This document shows positions 43,246-52,442 of a stretch of 64,000 bases of DNA, piece by piece. How positions within the stretch are numbered: position 1 is the first letter of the stretch; every line of letters starts with the position of its first letter. Below the pieces are notes generated by a model. It searched no databases, had not been told where the DNA came from, and saw only the letters and a list, made by a program, of their open reading frames with translations. The stretch covers positions 744,001-808,000 of the forward strand of contig NZ_CP029187.1 in assembly GCF_003097535.1 (NCBI RefSeq). The letters run 5' to 3'. The translations under genes were made by a program, and so were the position numbers. The stretch comes from Flavobacterium pallidum (GTDB lineage: Bacteria; Bacteroidota; Bacteroidia; Flavobacteriales; Flavobacteriaceae).

Positions 43246-44238
43246 ATGGTCAAAATCGGCAACATAGAATTACCTGATTTCCCGCTGCTGCTTGCCCCAA
43301 TGGAAGACGTGAGCGATCCGCCTTTCCGCAGGCTGTGCAAGATGCATGGTGCCGATTTGATGTATTCGGAATTTATTTCATCTGAAGGACTGATCCGTGA
43401 CGCGATTAAAAGTCGGATGAAGCTCGACATTTTTGATTATGAAAGGCCTGTAGGCATACAGATTTTCGGTGGTGATGAGGAAGCGATGGCTTTGTCGGCT
43501 AAAATAGTCGAGGCTGTAAATCCTGATCTTATAGACATCAATTTCGGTTGCCCGGTCAAGAAAGTCGTGTGCAAAGGTGCCGGTGCCGGAGTCTTAAAAG
43601 ATGTGGATTTGATGATCCGCCTGACAAAAGCCGTCATCAGCAGTACCAGTTTACCAGTCACTGTAAAAACACGATTGGGCTGGGATGAGGATTCCATCAA
43701 CATCGACGAAGTAGCAGAAAGGCTGCAGGATGTTGGTGTACAGGCACTCACAGTTCATGCGCGTACGCGTGCCCAGATGTACAAAGGCCATTCCGATTGG
43801 ACGCACATACAGCGCATCAAAAACAATCCAAGGATTACGATGCCGATTTTCGGCAATGGCGATATTGACTCCCCGGAAAAAGCATTGGAATACAAAAACC
43901 GTTTCGGACTTGACGGCATGATGATCGGGCGCGCCGCTATTGGTTATCCGTGGATTTTTGACGAAATCAAACATTACTTCAAAACCGGCGAGCATTTGCC
44001 AAAACCAGGCATGCCTGAAAGAATTGAAGCCGCTTCAAACCACCTTAAATGGGCGATGGAATGGAAAGGCGAACGGCTTGGTATTGTAGAAACCCGCCGA
44101 CACTACACAAATTACTTCAAGAATATACACGGATTCAAGGAATACCGCCAAAAACTGGTCACTACTGACGGCGCGGATGATTTGATGAAAGTGTTCGACG
44201 AGATTCGCGATGCCTTCGCAGATTACCAACTTTCTTAG
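43246..44238 (+). CDS. dusB: tRNA-dihydrouridine synthase
   Basis: FMN enzyme that reduces uridines in the tRNA D-loop. The ATG at 43246 gives 330 residues; the frame is open further upstream but that part is the promoter. The N-terminus has LLLAPMEDVSDPPFRRLC, followed by VGIQIFGGD, the family signature INFGCPVKKVVCKGAGAG with the catalytic cysteine, TVKTRLGWD, and the FMN-phosphate loop GNGDIDSPEKALE and GRAAIGYPWIF. These fit the DusB subgroup. It lies next to tRNA-Arg, a possible substrate class, but adjacency alone proves nothing. Confidence 0.95.
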   Translation: MVKIGNIELPDFPLLLAPMEDVSDPPFRRLCKMHGADLMYSEFISSEGLIRDAIKSRMKLDIFDYERPVGIQIFGGDEEAMALSAKIVEAVNPDLIDINFGCPVKKVVCKGAGAGVLKDVDLMIRLTKAVISSTSLPVTVKTRLGWDEDSINIDEVAERLQDVGVQALTVHARTRAQMYKGHSDWTHIQRIKNNPRITMPIFGNGDIDSPEKALEYKNRFGLDGMMIGRAAIGYPWIFDEIKHYFKTGEHLPKPGMPERIEAASNHLKWAMEWKGERLGIVETRRHYTNYFKNIHGFKEYRQKLVTTDGADDLMKVFDEIRDAFADYQLS

Positions 44239-44291
44239 TCGAAAGTCAAAAGACATGAGGCATTTTTAAAATTACCGAAACTGATGAAAAT

Positions 44292-44323
44292 AAAATACCG
44301 CCTAATAAGGCGGTATTTTTTTT
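44292..44323 (+). terminator. Intrinsic terminator after dusB
   Basis: AAAATACCGCC (44292-44302), loop TAATAA, GGCGGTATTTT (44309-44319), then T-run. Perfect 11-bp stem. Confidence 0.93.
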
Positions 44324-44363
44324 ATACCCAGATAATCCTTCTTCTTTTGACTTTATGAAAATA

Positions 44364-44392
44364 AAAAAGGTGAAATTACTTTCACCCTTTTT
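44364..44392. terminator. Bidirectional terminator-like hairpin
   Basis: GGTGAAA (44369-44375) and TTTCACC (44380-44386), flanked by A-run on the left and T-run on the right, so it can work on both strands. It lies 127 bases beyond the purF stop and is the likely purF terminator. Confidence 0.75.
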
Positions 44393-44518
44393 GCCCCAAA
44401 TCTACCATAAACTTAACCTACTAATTCCATGGTCCACCAAAAGTATATTGGTTATCTCCGGCAGACAAATATTTTAGACGAAACGCTTAAAAAAACGTTG
44501 TAATGCCTTTTTTACTGA

Positions 44519-46417
44519 TTAATAAGCCCTTGCATCCTTGCCTTCATAGAAATTCATAAACGCCTTGCTGACGACACGATTCCCTCCGGGCGTGGGATAA
44601 TCGCCTGTAAAATACCAGTCTCCCAGGTTTTTCGGGCAGGCCTTGTGAAGATTTTCTACGGTCTGGAAAATGATTTTTACTTCGGCTTTAATCGTTTCCG
44701 AACTCAGCATCTCCGCAATTTTATCCGACACTTCCTGTGGGTGGAATGGCGCATAAATCTCATTGACGTAATTTACAATTTCAGCATCCGGCTTGTGTTC
44801 CTGTGCTTTGCATTTGACATAGACTTCATCCACGATATGATACAGATTCCTTTCTTTTAAAAGCTCCAGCGTAGCGCGGAAAGCAACCAGGCCTTCCAGT
44901 TTCGCCATATCGATCCCGTAACAATCCGGGTAGCGGATTTGCGGCGCGGACGACACAATTACGATGCGTTTGGGTTTTAAACGGTCCAGCATTTTGATGA
45001 TGCTCATTTTCAAAGTAGTTCCGCGAACGATACTGTCATCGATGATCACGAGATTATCGGTCTGTTTGATGACGCCGTAAGTGATGTCGTAAACATGGGC
45101 CACCAAATCATCACGGCTGCTGTCTTCAGTAATAAAAGTGCGGAGTTTGGCATCCTTGATCGCAATCTTTTCAGTACGTATCTTAACCGAAAGGATTTCT
45201 TCGAGCTTTTCCTTGGTCAAGGTTTTGCGGTTGTCGAGGATGTATTTATTCTTGCGTTGGTTCAGGAAATCCTGCGCCGCTTCGACCATGCCGTAGAACG
45301 ATGTTTCTGCCGTATTTGGGATATAGGAAAAAACAGTATTGTCGGTATCTTCATCAATGGCTTTGAGGACCGCGGGCAAGATCAGCTTTCCTAAATCTTT
45401 GCGCTCCTGGTAAATCTCTGCATCGCTGCCACGGGAGAAATAAATGCGCTCGAACGAACAGGCTTTTTTGGTGACCGGCTCAATGATTTCCTCTTCTGTA
45501 ACTTTGCCGTTTTTCTTGATGATCAGGGCTTTCCCGGGTTGCAGTTCCTGGACTTTATCAAAATCCACGTTGAAAACCGTCTGGATTACAGGCCTTTCGG
45601 AAGCTACCACGACAATTTCATCATCTTCATAAAAATAAGCAGGACGGATTCCAGCCGGATCACGGAACACGAACGCATCGCCATGCCCGAAAAGACCCGC
45701 CATTGCGTAACCGCCATCCCAGCCTTTGGAAGCGCGCTTCAGAATTTTTCGGATGTCGAGTTTTTCTGCGATGATTGGTGACGCTTCTCTTTTTGAAAGC
45801 CCGTCATTCCTGCATTCCAGATATAAATCGGTCACCTCATCATCAAGGAAATGCCCGATTTTTTCCATCACCGTTACAGTATCGGCCATTTCCTTCGGGT
45901 GCTGCCCCAATTCTACAAGGCTATTGAAAAGCTGCGTGACATTGGTCATATTGAAATTCCCGGCAACGATCAGGTTACGGTGCATCCAGTTGTTTTGACG
46001 CAGGAACGGATGCACACTTTCAATACTGTTCTTGCCGAAAGTCCCGTAACGCACGTGTCCCAGGAAAACTTCGCCTATATAAGGAATATGCTTTTTCTGC
46101 AAATCGACATCTTCGGCGTATTCGGGATGTGCAGTCATTTCGTCGTTGATCCGTCCGTTGATCTGGGCGAAAATATCCTGGATCGGCTGCGCGTCATTGG
46201 AACGTACCCGGCTGATGTATCGTTCACCAGGCTCCATATCGAATTTTATCGAGGCGAATCCGGCACCATCCTGCCCACGGTTGTGCTGCTTTTCCATGAG
46301 CAGGTACATTTTTTGTATGCCGTAAAAAGCCGTCCCATACTTTTCCTTATAAAAGGCGAGTGGTTTTTTTAATCTTAAGAATGCAATGCCGCATTCGTGG
46401 TTGAGTTTGTCGCTCAT
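44519..46417 (-). CDS. purF: Amidophosphoribosyltransferase
   Basis: First committed step of purine synthesis: PRPP and glutamine to phosphoribosylamine. The 632-residue protein is longer than the roughly 500-residue E. coli enzyme, with insertions in the glutamine-amidotransferase half and a C-terminal extension. The N-terminus is SDKLNHECGIAF, so the nucleophile Cys9 would be exposed only after removal of eight residues. KQHNRGQDGAGFAS and HVRYGTFG are the glutaminase signatures; the PRPP loop is VIIDDSIVRGTTLK. It stands alone between terminators; purN lies at 52 kb. Confidence 0.95.
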   Translation of the reverse strand: MSDKLNHECGIAFLRLKKPLAFYKEKYGTAFYGIQKMYLLMEKQHNRGQDGAGFASIKFDMEPGERYISRVRSNDAQPIQDIFAQINGRINDEMTAHPEYAEDVDLQKKHIPYIGEVFLGHVRYGTFGKNSIESVHPFLRQNNWMHRNLIVAGNFNMTNVTQLFNSLVELGQHPKEMADTVTVMEKIGHFLDDEVTDLYLECRNDGLSKREASPIIAEKLDIRKILKRASKGWDGGYAMAGLFGHGDAFVFRDPAGIRPAYFYEDDEIVVVASERPVIQTVFNVDFDKVQELQPGKALIIKKNGKVTEEEIIEPVTKKACSFERIYFSRGSDAEIYQERKDLGKLILPAVLKAIDEDTDNTVFSYIPNTAETSFYGMVEAAQDFLNQRKNKYILDNRKTLTKEKLEEILSVKIRTEKIAIKDAKLRTFITEDSSRDDLVAHVYDITYGVIKQTDNLVIIDDSIVRGTTLKMSIIKMLDRLKPKRIVIVSSAPQIRYPDCYGIDMAKLEGLVAFRATLELLKERNLYHIVDEVYVKCKAQEHKPDAEIVNYVNEIYAPFHPQEVSDKIAEMLSSETIKAEVKIIFQTVENLHKACPKNLGDWYFTGDYPTPGGNRVVSKAFMNFYEGKDARAY

Positions 46418-46430
46418 TGTTTTTTTAGTT

Positions 46431-46540
46431 GAAAGTCGAAAGTCGAAAGTCGAAAGCCCTTGGGCATTTGAATTTCAACCTGCAACTTAGTAGTTAGTTT
46501 TGTTTATTTTATTCTTTTTTACATCCTGTCTTTCGACTTT
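46431..46540. repeat. Tandem GAAAGTC heptamers and inverted partner
   Basis: Four heptamers in a row (three GAAAGTC and a GAAAGCC) run from 46431 to 46458 just before the purF start. CTTTCGACTTT at 46530-46540 is the inverted copy and can pair with AAAGTCGAAAG. The same word occurs at 21698-21718 and 44238-44254. Confidence 0.8.
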
Positions 46541-46546
46541 GGATAA

Positions 46547-46575
46547 AACAAAAATGCCCCGGAATTTCGAGGCAT
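46547..46575 (-). terminator. Intrinsic terminator after the PfkB-family kinase gene
   Basis: On the minus strand ATGCC...GGCAT (46554-46558 with 46571-46575) and an inner CG/CG pair form the stem, followed by a T-run (A-run at 46548-46554 on the + strand). It begins 8 bases after the stop codon. Confidence 0.75.
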
Positions 46576-46582
46576 ATCTTAT

Positions 46583-47509
46583 CTATTCTATTTCTATTTC
46601 GAACTGTGTCAGCGCTTTAAACTGTTGCAGCCTTTGGAGCACTTCTCCTTTTTGAAGCTGCTGCATCCTTTCGGTCCCGAATTTCTCTACGCAGAAAGAG
46701 GCGAGGTTAGAGCCGTGGATGATGGCCTTTTTCATATTCTCGAAAGACACGTTTTCACTTTGCGTAATAAATCCTGCGAAACCACCTGCGAAAGTATCCC
46801 CGGCGCCCGTGGGGTCGAAAACTTCTTCGAGTGGCAATGCCGGTGCGAAGAATACGTCTTTATTATGGAATAAAAGTGCGCCGTGTTCGCCTTTTTTGAT
46901 GACGACATATTTCGGGCCCATGGTATGGATTTTGGCAGCCGCCTTTACCAGTGAATATTCTCCTGAAAGTTGTCTTGCCTCTTCATCATTGATCGTGATG
47001 ACATCGATGCGTTTCATCACGTCGAGCAATTCAGGCAATGCGCAGTCCATCCAGAAATTCATGGTGTCGAGTACAACCAATTTCGGCTTTTGCTCCATCT
47101 GGTCCAAAACACTGCTTTGTACCAATGGGTGCAGGTTGCCGAGCATGACGACATCGGCATTTTTGAAATTTTGTGGTACTACAGGATTGAAATCGGCCAG
47201 TGTATTCAATTCTGTAGCCAAAGTGTCGCGCGAATTCAAATCGTTATGGTAACGCCCGCTCCAGAAAAATGTTTTGCCGCCTTTAACGATTTCAAGCCCG
47301 GAAATATCGATGTTCCTTGCCGTCAGCAAATCAAGGTATTCCTGTGGAAAATCATCGCCTACCACCGAAACGATAGCAGATTGCAGGTTAAAATAAGATG
47401 CGGAAAGTCCGATGAAAGTTCCGGCGCCGCCCAGGATTTTATCTGTTTTCCCGAATGGGGTTTCAATGGCATCAAAAGCTACTGTTCCTACGATGAGCAG
47501 TTTATTCAT
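46583..47509 (-). CDS. PfkB family carbohydrate/nucleoside kinase
   Basis: Ribokinase-fold kinase of 308 residues from the ATG at 47509 (NKLLIVGTVAFDAIETPFG); nine further codons upstream are open. The first signature is ILGGAGTFIGLSASYF near residues 27-42, and the second, with the catalytic aspartate, is DPTGAGDTFAGGFAGF near 240-255. The phosphate acceptor is uncertain: the sequence resembles adenosine/ribokinase-type enzymes, and the neighbouring purF makes a nucleoside substrate possible. I would not name it more precisely. It is transcribed toward purF with a terminator between them. Confidence 0.92.
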   Translation of the reverse strand: MNKLLIVGTVAFDAIETPFGKTDKILGGAGTFIGLSASYFNLQSAIVSVVGDDFPQEYLDLLTARNIDISGLEIVKGGKTFFWSGRYHNDLNSRDTLATELNTLADFNPVVPQNFKNADVVMLGNLHPLVQSSVLDQMEQKPKLVVLDTMNFWMDCALPELLDVMKRIDVITINDEEARQLSGEYSLVKAAAKIHTMGPKYVVIKKGEHGALLFHNKDVFFAPALPLEEVFDPTGAGDTFAGGFAGFITQSENVSFENMKKAIIHGSNLASFCVEKFGTERMQQLQKGEVLQRLQQFKALTQFEIEIE

Positions 47510-47639
47510 TTTATATGATTTGAAAATAAGGCGCAAAGATACATTTTTAGTTTCAGGTTTAAAATGGTTTAAGGAATCAAAACCAAATTTAGCGATACTG
47601 AAAAAATATTGCCTTCAGATATTTAACGCCGAATAACGG

Positions 47640-47665
47640 TTGATATGGGAATTTTTATACATTTG
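47640..47665 (+). promoter_or_regulatory. Possible promoter of the 1196-residue T9SS cargo gene
   Basis: TTG at 47640-47642 and TACATTTG at 47658-47665. The -7 half is a full match; the 15-base spacer is shorter than usual. Confidence 0.5.
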
Positions 47666-47695
47666 GCCCAGTAATTCCCAAAAAAACAATCCCTT

Positions 47696-50600
47696 ATGAA
47701 AACAAGATTACTTCTTATTTTTTTATTTGCTGGCTACGCGTTGTCTGCACAGACAGGATTTCAGGAAAATATTGTGACCGGTGAGGCTTACACTACACCA
47801 AGCCCTTATTTGGCGAAAGCCGGAGACGTTGACGGCGACAATGACCTGGATATCGTTGTGTACGGACGCGGATTAACCTGGTATGAAAATGTTGACGGAT
47901 TTGGGAATTTCGGTCAAAAAAACACTGTTGCAGGAACTACCACAGGACCGGTTGGAACGGAATTGCACCTTATAGATTTTGATAGTGACGGCGACCTTGA
48001 CATACTAGGTGCCATGGGCAACAAGTTTACCATATATAAAAATACTGACGGTTCAGGTCATTTTGAAGTGTCGCAGGTCTTTACATTAGGAACTTCGTAT
48101 TACGAATTGAATGCGATTCCGGTTGATATTGATGGTGATGGTGATATGGACATTTTAGGACTGCATTCTACCAATAGTTCCGGCCCGACTGTGTATACGC
48201 TGGCCTGGTTTGAAAATAACGGCCTGGGGAATTTTGCAAATCAGCAGGTTATCAGCAATAATAATGCGCTGGGCTCAGGCTCAATTCTTCACACTGACGA
48301 TCTTGACGGGGATAATGACCAGGATATTATCATCGGGCATAAAAACGCCAATAAAATTTCATGGATTAAAAACAATGGCAATGCCGGTTTTAGTGCTCTT
48401 GTAACCATTACGACAACGGCCGGCGGAGTAACCTCAATTGTCACTTCGGATATCGATAACGATGGCGACATGGATATCCTATCGGCTTCTGAAAACGACA
48501 ATCAGGTCGCATGGTACGAAAATACGGATGGCTTGGGTGCATTCAGCGACGAAATTATCATCACTTCCGATGCTGTCGGCAGCAATGCGCTTTTGGTAAC
48601 CGATATCGATAATGACAGCAACGCCGATATTGTATACACCGGCACGAATGAAATAGGATGGATTGCTGCCACAAACAATGCCACCACTTTCGGCACACCG
48701 CAAATGATCACGAACAAAGTGTTCGGCGTTAAAGATGTCATTTATGCCGATTTGGATGGCGATGGGAAAAAAGATATCATTTCCGCTTCGACAGAAGATG
48801 ATAAGGTGGCCTGGTACAAAAATCTTGACGGAACTGGAAATTTTGGCCCACAGATTGTCATTGCCCGCAGGATTGATTCTCCGGACAATGTTTACACAGC
48901 CGATTTTGACGGGGATGACGACATTGATGTTTTAGTCACCTCACAGGATGATGCTAAAGTAACCTGGCTCGAAAATGTGAACGGCATCGGGTTTTACGGC
49001 AGGGAACACATCATTACCGAAAGTGTCGATGTAGGCAATGTCCCGCCGACTTCCTATCCCGCAGATGTTGACGGCGATGGCGATCTTGATGTCGTGATTT
49101 TCAAACAACCGTTACTTGTCTGGTATGAAAATATCGACGGGCATGGCAATTTCGCTGCAGAGCACACCATTGATAACCTTCCTGCATACGTGAATCTGAT
49201 TCGCGCCGGCGATCTTGACGGAGATGGCAAGATCGATATAATATGCGGGGTTTACAATGCAAATAAGATTTCATGGTATAAAAACTCCGGCTCCGGAAAT
49301 TTCGGGTCTGAAATCATCGTGATGGATACCAATGGCAACAACGGTTCATTGACGTCGATTGAAATAGCGGACATGGATGGTGACAATGACATGGATATGA
49401 TTGCGTCGTCTTACAATACCGACACCTGGTATTTCAAAAACACCAATGGATCAGGAAATTTTACGTCACAGTATTCGTCTGTTTTCAGTCGTCTGTGGGC
49501 CGTTTATCCGGCCGATATGGATGGCGATGGAGACAAGGATATCGTTGGCGTAAGTGCCATGGGGGGCGGGTCTTTCGATGCTGTTATTTGGTATGAAAAC
49601 GGCAACGGGCTGGGGAATTTTACCGCCGAGCACAATGTTTCAACACTGGACATCCATGGCCATGCCATATTTGCCGCTGATATCGACAATGACGGAGACA
49701 TGGACGTATTGACGGCTGCAGGGCATCAACAAACCTCCGGGCAGCTTGCCTTGTATAAAAACAATGGGAACGGTACGTTCGCAGCGAGACAGATGATTCA
49801 TGAACTTGTTAATTATACCATATGCAATGACGTGAAGGCGGCGGACATCGACAACGATGGCGATATGGATGTTTTGGCCATATTCGACAACGGAAGTACG
49901 AACATTAAAGCTTCGGTTTTCGAGAATTTAGGAGACAGTTCCAACACCATTCAGGGAAAGGTTCTCATCGATGCCGATGCCAATGGTTGTTCGACAGCCG
50001 ATCCAAAAGGCAGCAACATGATGGTCATTTCCCAAAACGCGACGCACACTTTTGCCACTTTTACTGATCACGACGGCTCGTATCAAATGGCAACGCCGGT
50101 CGGAAACTTCACGACGAAAATGACATCCATGCTTCCGGGGTATTTCAATACAACTCCGGCTGTACATACGTTCAGTTTTACAGGAGTCAACAATAATTAT
50201 ACTGCCGATTTCTGCGTAGCCCCGACGAGCACTGTAACAGATTTAAATGTTGCCGTGTATCCGCGTAATGACTTAAGGGCCGGATTTTACACTTACTACC
50301 GCATCGTTTACAGGAATATGGGTACGGCGATTGCAAGCGGCAGCATCAATTTCGAATTTGACGGTACCAAACTCGGTTTTAACTATGCCAGCGAAACACT
50401 TTCTGCACAGACGGCAAATACGCTGACTTTTGACTTTACTGGTTTAAATCCGTTTGAAACAAGGACCATCGATGTCGCATTCAGTGCTTTCGCGCCGCCT
50501 GTAACCAATCTCGGCGATGATATTGCCTTTATCGCAACCATAAATCCGCTTACGGGAGATCAGACTGAAGCCGACAACCATTTCACTTTAAACCAGACCG

Positions 50601-51286
50601 TCATCGGTTCTTATGATCCCAACGACATGACCTGCCTTGAAGGAAACCAGGTACTTATGGAAGATGCCGGTAAATACCTCCATTATATCATCCGTTTCCA
50701 GAATACGGGCACTGCAAGCGCCATAAACGTAAAGGTGGAAAATACGCTGGACAGCAAACTGGACTGGAAGACCATGCAGCTTGAAAGCTTAAGCCATAAC
50801 GGCAGGGTGGAGATCAAAGATGGCAATGAGGTGGCGTTTATTTTCGATAACATCCACCTTCCGGACAGCACGGCAAACGAACCCGGATCACATGGTTTCA
50901 TCGCCTATAAGATCAAGCCATTGAATAACGTGAATGTGGGAGATGTGGTAAATAATGCAGCCGATATTTATTTTGATTTTAATCCTCCAATTACAACAAA
51001 TACCGCTGCCACGCAATTTGTATCGCAACTGTCGGTAGCGGAAACCGACGCTGCGCAATTTAATGTATACCCAAATCCGGCAAGCAGCCTGCTGAACATC
51101 AACGCAAACACGGCGATTGAGAGCATTTCTTTAATCGACATTAATGGAAGAATGCTTCAGGATTTGCGTTTCAGCACGCCGACGCTATTGGCACAAATCG
51201 ATTTGACAGCCGTGACAAGCGGGATTTATTTCCTGAAAATTAAATCTGAAAAAGGTATAGTTACAAGGAAGATCGTTAGGAAATAG
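47696..51286 (+). CDS. FG-GAP/VCBS repeat protein exported by T9SS
   Basis: Secreted protein of 1196 residues. A signal peptide (KTRLLLIFLFAGYALSAQ) is followed by fourteen copies of a Dx(D/N)xDxD-type calcium loop from about residue 44 to 718 (examples DVDGDNDLDI, DIDGDGDMDI, DMDGDGDKDI), about 52 residues apart. This number suits two seven-bladed integrin-like propellers. Residues 760-850 look like a SdrD/B-type domain, 970-1085 a DUF7619-like domain (GSYDPNDMTCLEG), and the last 80 are a T9SS type A sorting domain (VYPNPASSLLNIN ... GIYFLKI). It should be surface-exposed or released. No enzymatic domain is visible, so adhesion is the best guess. Confidence 0.9.
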   Translation: MKTRLLLIFLFAGYALSAQTGFQENIVTGEAYTTPSPYLAKAGDVDGDNDLDIVVYGRGLTWYENVDGFGNFGQKNTVAGTTTGPVGTELHLIDFDSDGDLDILGAMGNKFTIYKNTDGSGHFEVSQVFTLGTSYYELNAIPVDIDGDGDMDILGLHSTNSSGPTVYTLAWFENNGLGNFANQQVISNNNALGSGSILHTDDLDGDNDQDIIIGHKNANKISWIKNNGNAGFSALVTITTTAGGVTSIVTSDIDNDGDMDILSASENDNQVAWYENTDGLGAFSDEIIITSDAVGSNALLVTDIDNDSNADIVYTGTNEIGWIAATNNATTFGTPQMITNKVFGVKDVIYADLDGDGKKDIISASTEDDKVAWYKNLDGTGNFGPQIVIARRIDSPDNVYTADFDGDDDIDVLVTSQDDAKVTWLENVNGIGFYGREHIITESVDVGNVPPTSYPADVDGDGDLDVVIFKQPLLVWYENIDGHGNFAAEHTIDNLPAYVNLIRAGDLDGDGKIDIICGVYNANKISWYKNSGSGNFGSEIIVMDTNGNNGSLTSIEIADMDGDNDMDMIASSYNTDTWYFKNTNGSGNFTSQYSSVFSRLWAVYPADMDGDGDKDIVGVSAMGGGSFDAVIWYENGNGLGNFTAEHNVSTLDIHGHAIFAADIDNDGDMDVLTAAGHQQTSGQLALYKNNGNGTFAARQMIHELVNYTICNDVKAADIDNDGDMDVLAIFDNGSTNIKASVFENLGDSSNTIQGKVLIDADANGCSTADPKGSNMMVISQNATHTFATFTDHDGSYQMATPVGNFTTKMTSMLPGYFNTTPAVHTFSFTGVNNNYTADFCVAPTSTVTDLNVAVYPRNDLRAGFYTYYRIVYRNMGTAIASGSINFEFDGTKLGFNYASETLSAQTANTLTFDFTGLNPFETRTIDVAFSAFAPPVTNLGDDIAFIATINPLTGDQTEADNHFTLNQTVIGSYDPNDMTCLEGNQVLMEDAGKYLHYIIRFQNTGTASAINVKVENTLDSKLDWKTMQLESLSHNGRVEIKDGNEVAFIFDNIHLPDSTANEPGSHGFIAYKIKPLNNVNVGDVVNNAADIYFDFNPPITTNTAATQFVSQLSVAETDAAQFNVYPNPASSLLNINANTAIESISLIDINGRMLQDLRFSTPTLLAQIDLTAVTSGIYFLKIKSEKGIVTRKIVRK

Positions 51287-51289
51287 GAC

Positions 51290-51346
51290 TTCCCGGACTT
51301 CTTAGACAAGATTATAAAAATACATTCAGTCTAAGAAGTCTGGGAA
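51290..51346. repeat. 18-bp hairpin between convergent genes
   Basis: Arms 51290-51307 (TTCCCGGACTTCTTAGAC) and 51329-51346 pair along all 18 positions with a single G-T pair and a 21-base loop. A second small hairpin (GCATGCC/GGCATG) follows at about 51359-51380. It lies between the stops of the T9SS cargo gene and rnhA and lacks a clean T-run. Confidence 0.8.
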
Positions 51347-51382
51347 TCTAAAAGCGCAGCATGCCTAAATCCGCAGGCATGT

Positions 51383-51865
51383 CTAAAAATCAATCTTCCC
51401 TCCTTCATTTTCATAAAACGTATCCACTGACAGCTTGGGCTGCATCGATGCCATGACGGCCAGTGCATCACAGCGCTCATTCTGCGGATGGTTATTATGG
51501 CCTTTAATCCATTTGAAATCGACTTTGTGCTGGCGGTAAATTTTAAGGAAGCGTTGCCACAGATCCGGGTTTTTCTTTCCGGCAAAACCTTTTTTTTCCC
51601 AACCGAAAACCCATTTTTTTACCACGGAATCAATCACATATTTGGAATCTGAAACCACAAGCACGGTCATACCAGGATTTTTAAGTTTTTCCAATCCCAC
51701 AATCACCGCCAAAAGCTCCATGCGGTTGTTGGTTGTCAGGCGGAAACCTTCATAAAATTCTTTGCGGTAGCCTGTCCCGACGAGTTCCATGACGACACCA
51801 TAGCCGCCATTTCCGGGATTTCCTTTGGCAGCGCCGTCGGTGTAGATGTGTACTTGGTGGGACAA
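51383..51865 (-). CDS. rnhA: Ribonuclease HI
   Basis: Degrades RNA in RNA-DNA hybrids. The 160-residue protein starts SHQVHIYTDGAAKGNPGNGG, with the first catalytic aspartate. The glutamate is in TTNNRMELLAVI, the second aspartate in VVSDSKYVID, and the final aspartate in GHNNHPQNERCDALA. The basic protrusion GWEKKGFAGKKNPDLWQ is present. Length is normal. It starts 7 bases after the purN stop; the purN 3' end and the gap consist of AAGATTT words. Confidence 0.96.
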   Translation of the reverse strand: MSHQVHIYTDGAAKGNPGNGGYGVVMELVGTGYRKEFYEGFRLTTNNRMELLAVIVGLEKLKNPGMTVLVVSDSKYVIDSVVKKWVFGWEKKGFAGKKNPDLWQRFLKIYRQHKVDFKWIKGHNNHPQNERCDALAVMASMQPKLSVDTFYENEGGKIDF

Positions 51866-51869
51866 TTGG

Positions 51870-51894
51870 AATTTAAGATTTAAGATTTAAGACT
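51870..51894. repeat. Tandem AAGATTTA words at the purN 3' end
   Basis: Three units of TTTAAGA/AAGATTT lie across the rnhA-purN junction and include the last purN codons. Confidence 0.65.
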
Positions 51895-52442
51895 TGTTCA
51901 ATAACCTTTGGGAAGTATTCCTGTTCGAGTTCGTGGATTCTTGCGGCAATCTCATCTGCGGAAGCGCAATCGCCAACAATTACTTTTTGCTGGAAAATCA
52001 GGCCGCCTTCATCATAATGTTCGTTGACATAATGTACGGAAATGCCCGTTTCGGTTTCCTTATTATCATATACTGCGCGGTGTACATGCATGCCGTACAT
52101 GCCTTTTCCTCCATATTTCGGGAGCAATGCCGGATGGATGTTGATGATTTTATCAGGATAATTCCTGATGATCTCGTCTGGAAATTTGAGTAAAAAACCG
52201 GCCAGTACGATCAAATCCGGATGGTACTTTTTGACTTCGTCGAAAACAGTTCCGTCTTGCAGCATTGCTTTTGAAAACACAAAAACCGGAACCTCCAGAG
52301 CTTCGGCTTTCGGAATGACACCCGCATCTGGTCTATTGCAAAATACCGCCGCTACTTTAGCTAAGGGATTGCTGCTGAAATGCTTAATCAGGTTTTCAGC
52401 ATTGGTTCCGGAACCCGAGGCAAAGACAATGATTTGGTGCAT
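51873..52442 (-). CDS. purN: Phosphoribosylglycinamide formyltransferase
   Basis: Transfers the formyl group of 10-formyl-THF to GAR in purine synthesis. The ATG at 52442 gives 189 residues starting HQIIVFASGSGTNAENLI, with the substrate loop; nine upstream codons are open but atypical. The catalytic region reads IINIHPALLPKYGGKGMYG, including Asn and His, and VHYVNEHYDEGGLIFQ carries the catalytic Asp. The last residues (VLNLKS) are encoded within a tandem AAGATTTA repeat, so the C-terminus has probably drifted with it. It is co-oriented with rnhA. Confidence 0.95.
   Translation of the reverse strand: MHQIIVFASGSGTNAENLIKHFSSNPLAKVAAVFCNRPDAGVIPKAEALEVPVFVFSKAMLQDGTVFDEVKKYHPDLIVLAGFLLKFPDEIIRNYPDKIINIHPALLPKYGGKGMYGMHVHRAVYDNKETETGISVHYVNEHYDEGGLIFQQKVIVGDCASADEIAARIHELEQEYFPKVIEQVLNLKS

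Noticed and set aside
46431..46458. Possible CRISPR-like array
   Set aside because: The repeats are seven bases, directly joined, with no unique spacers and no cas genes in the window.
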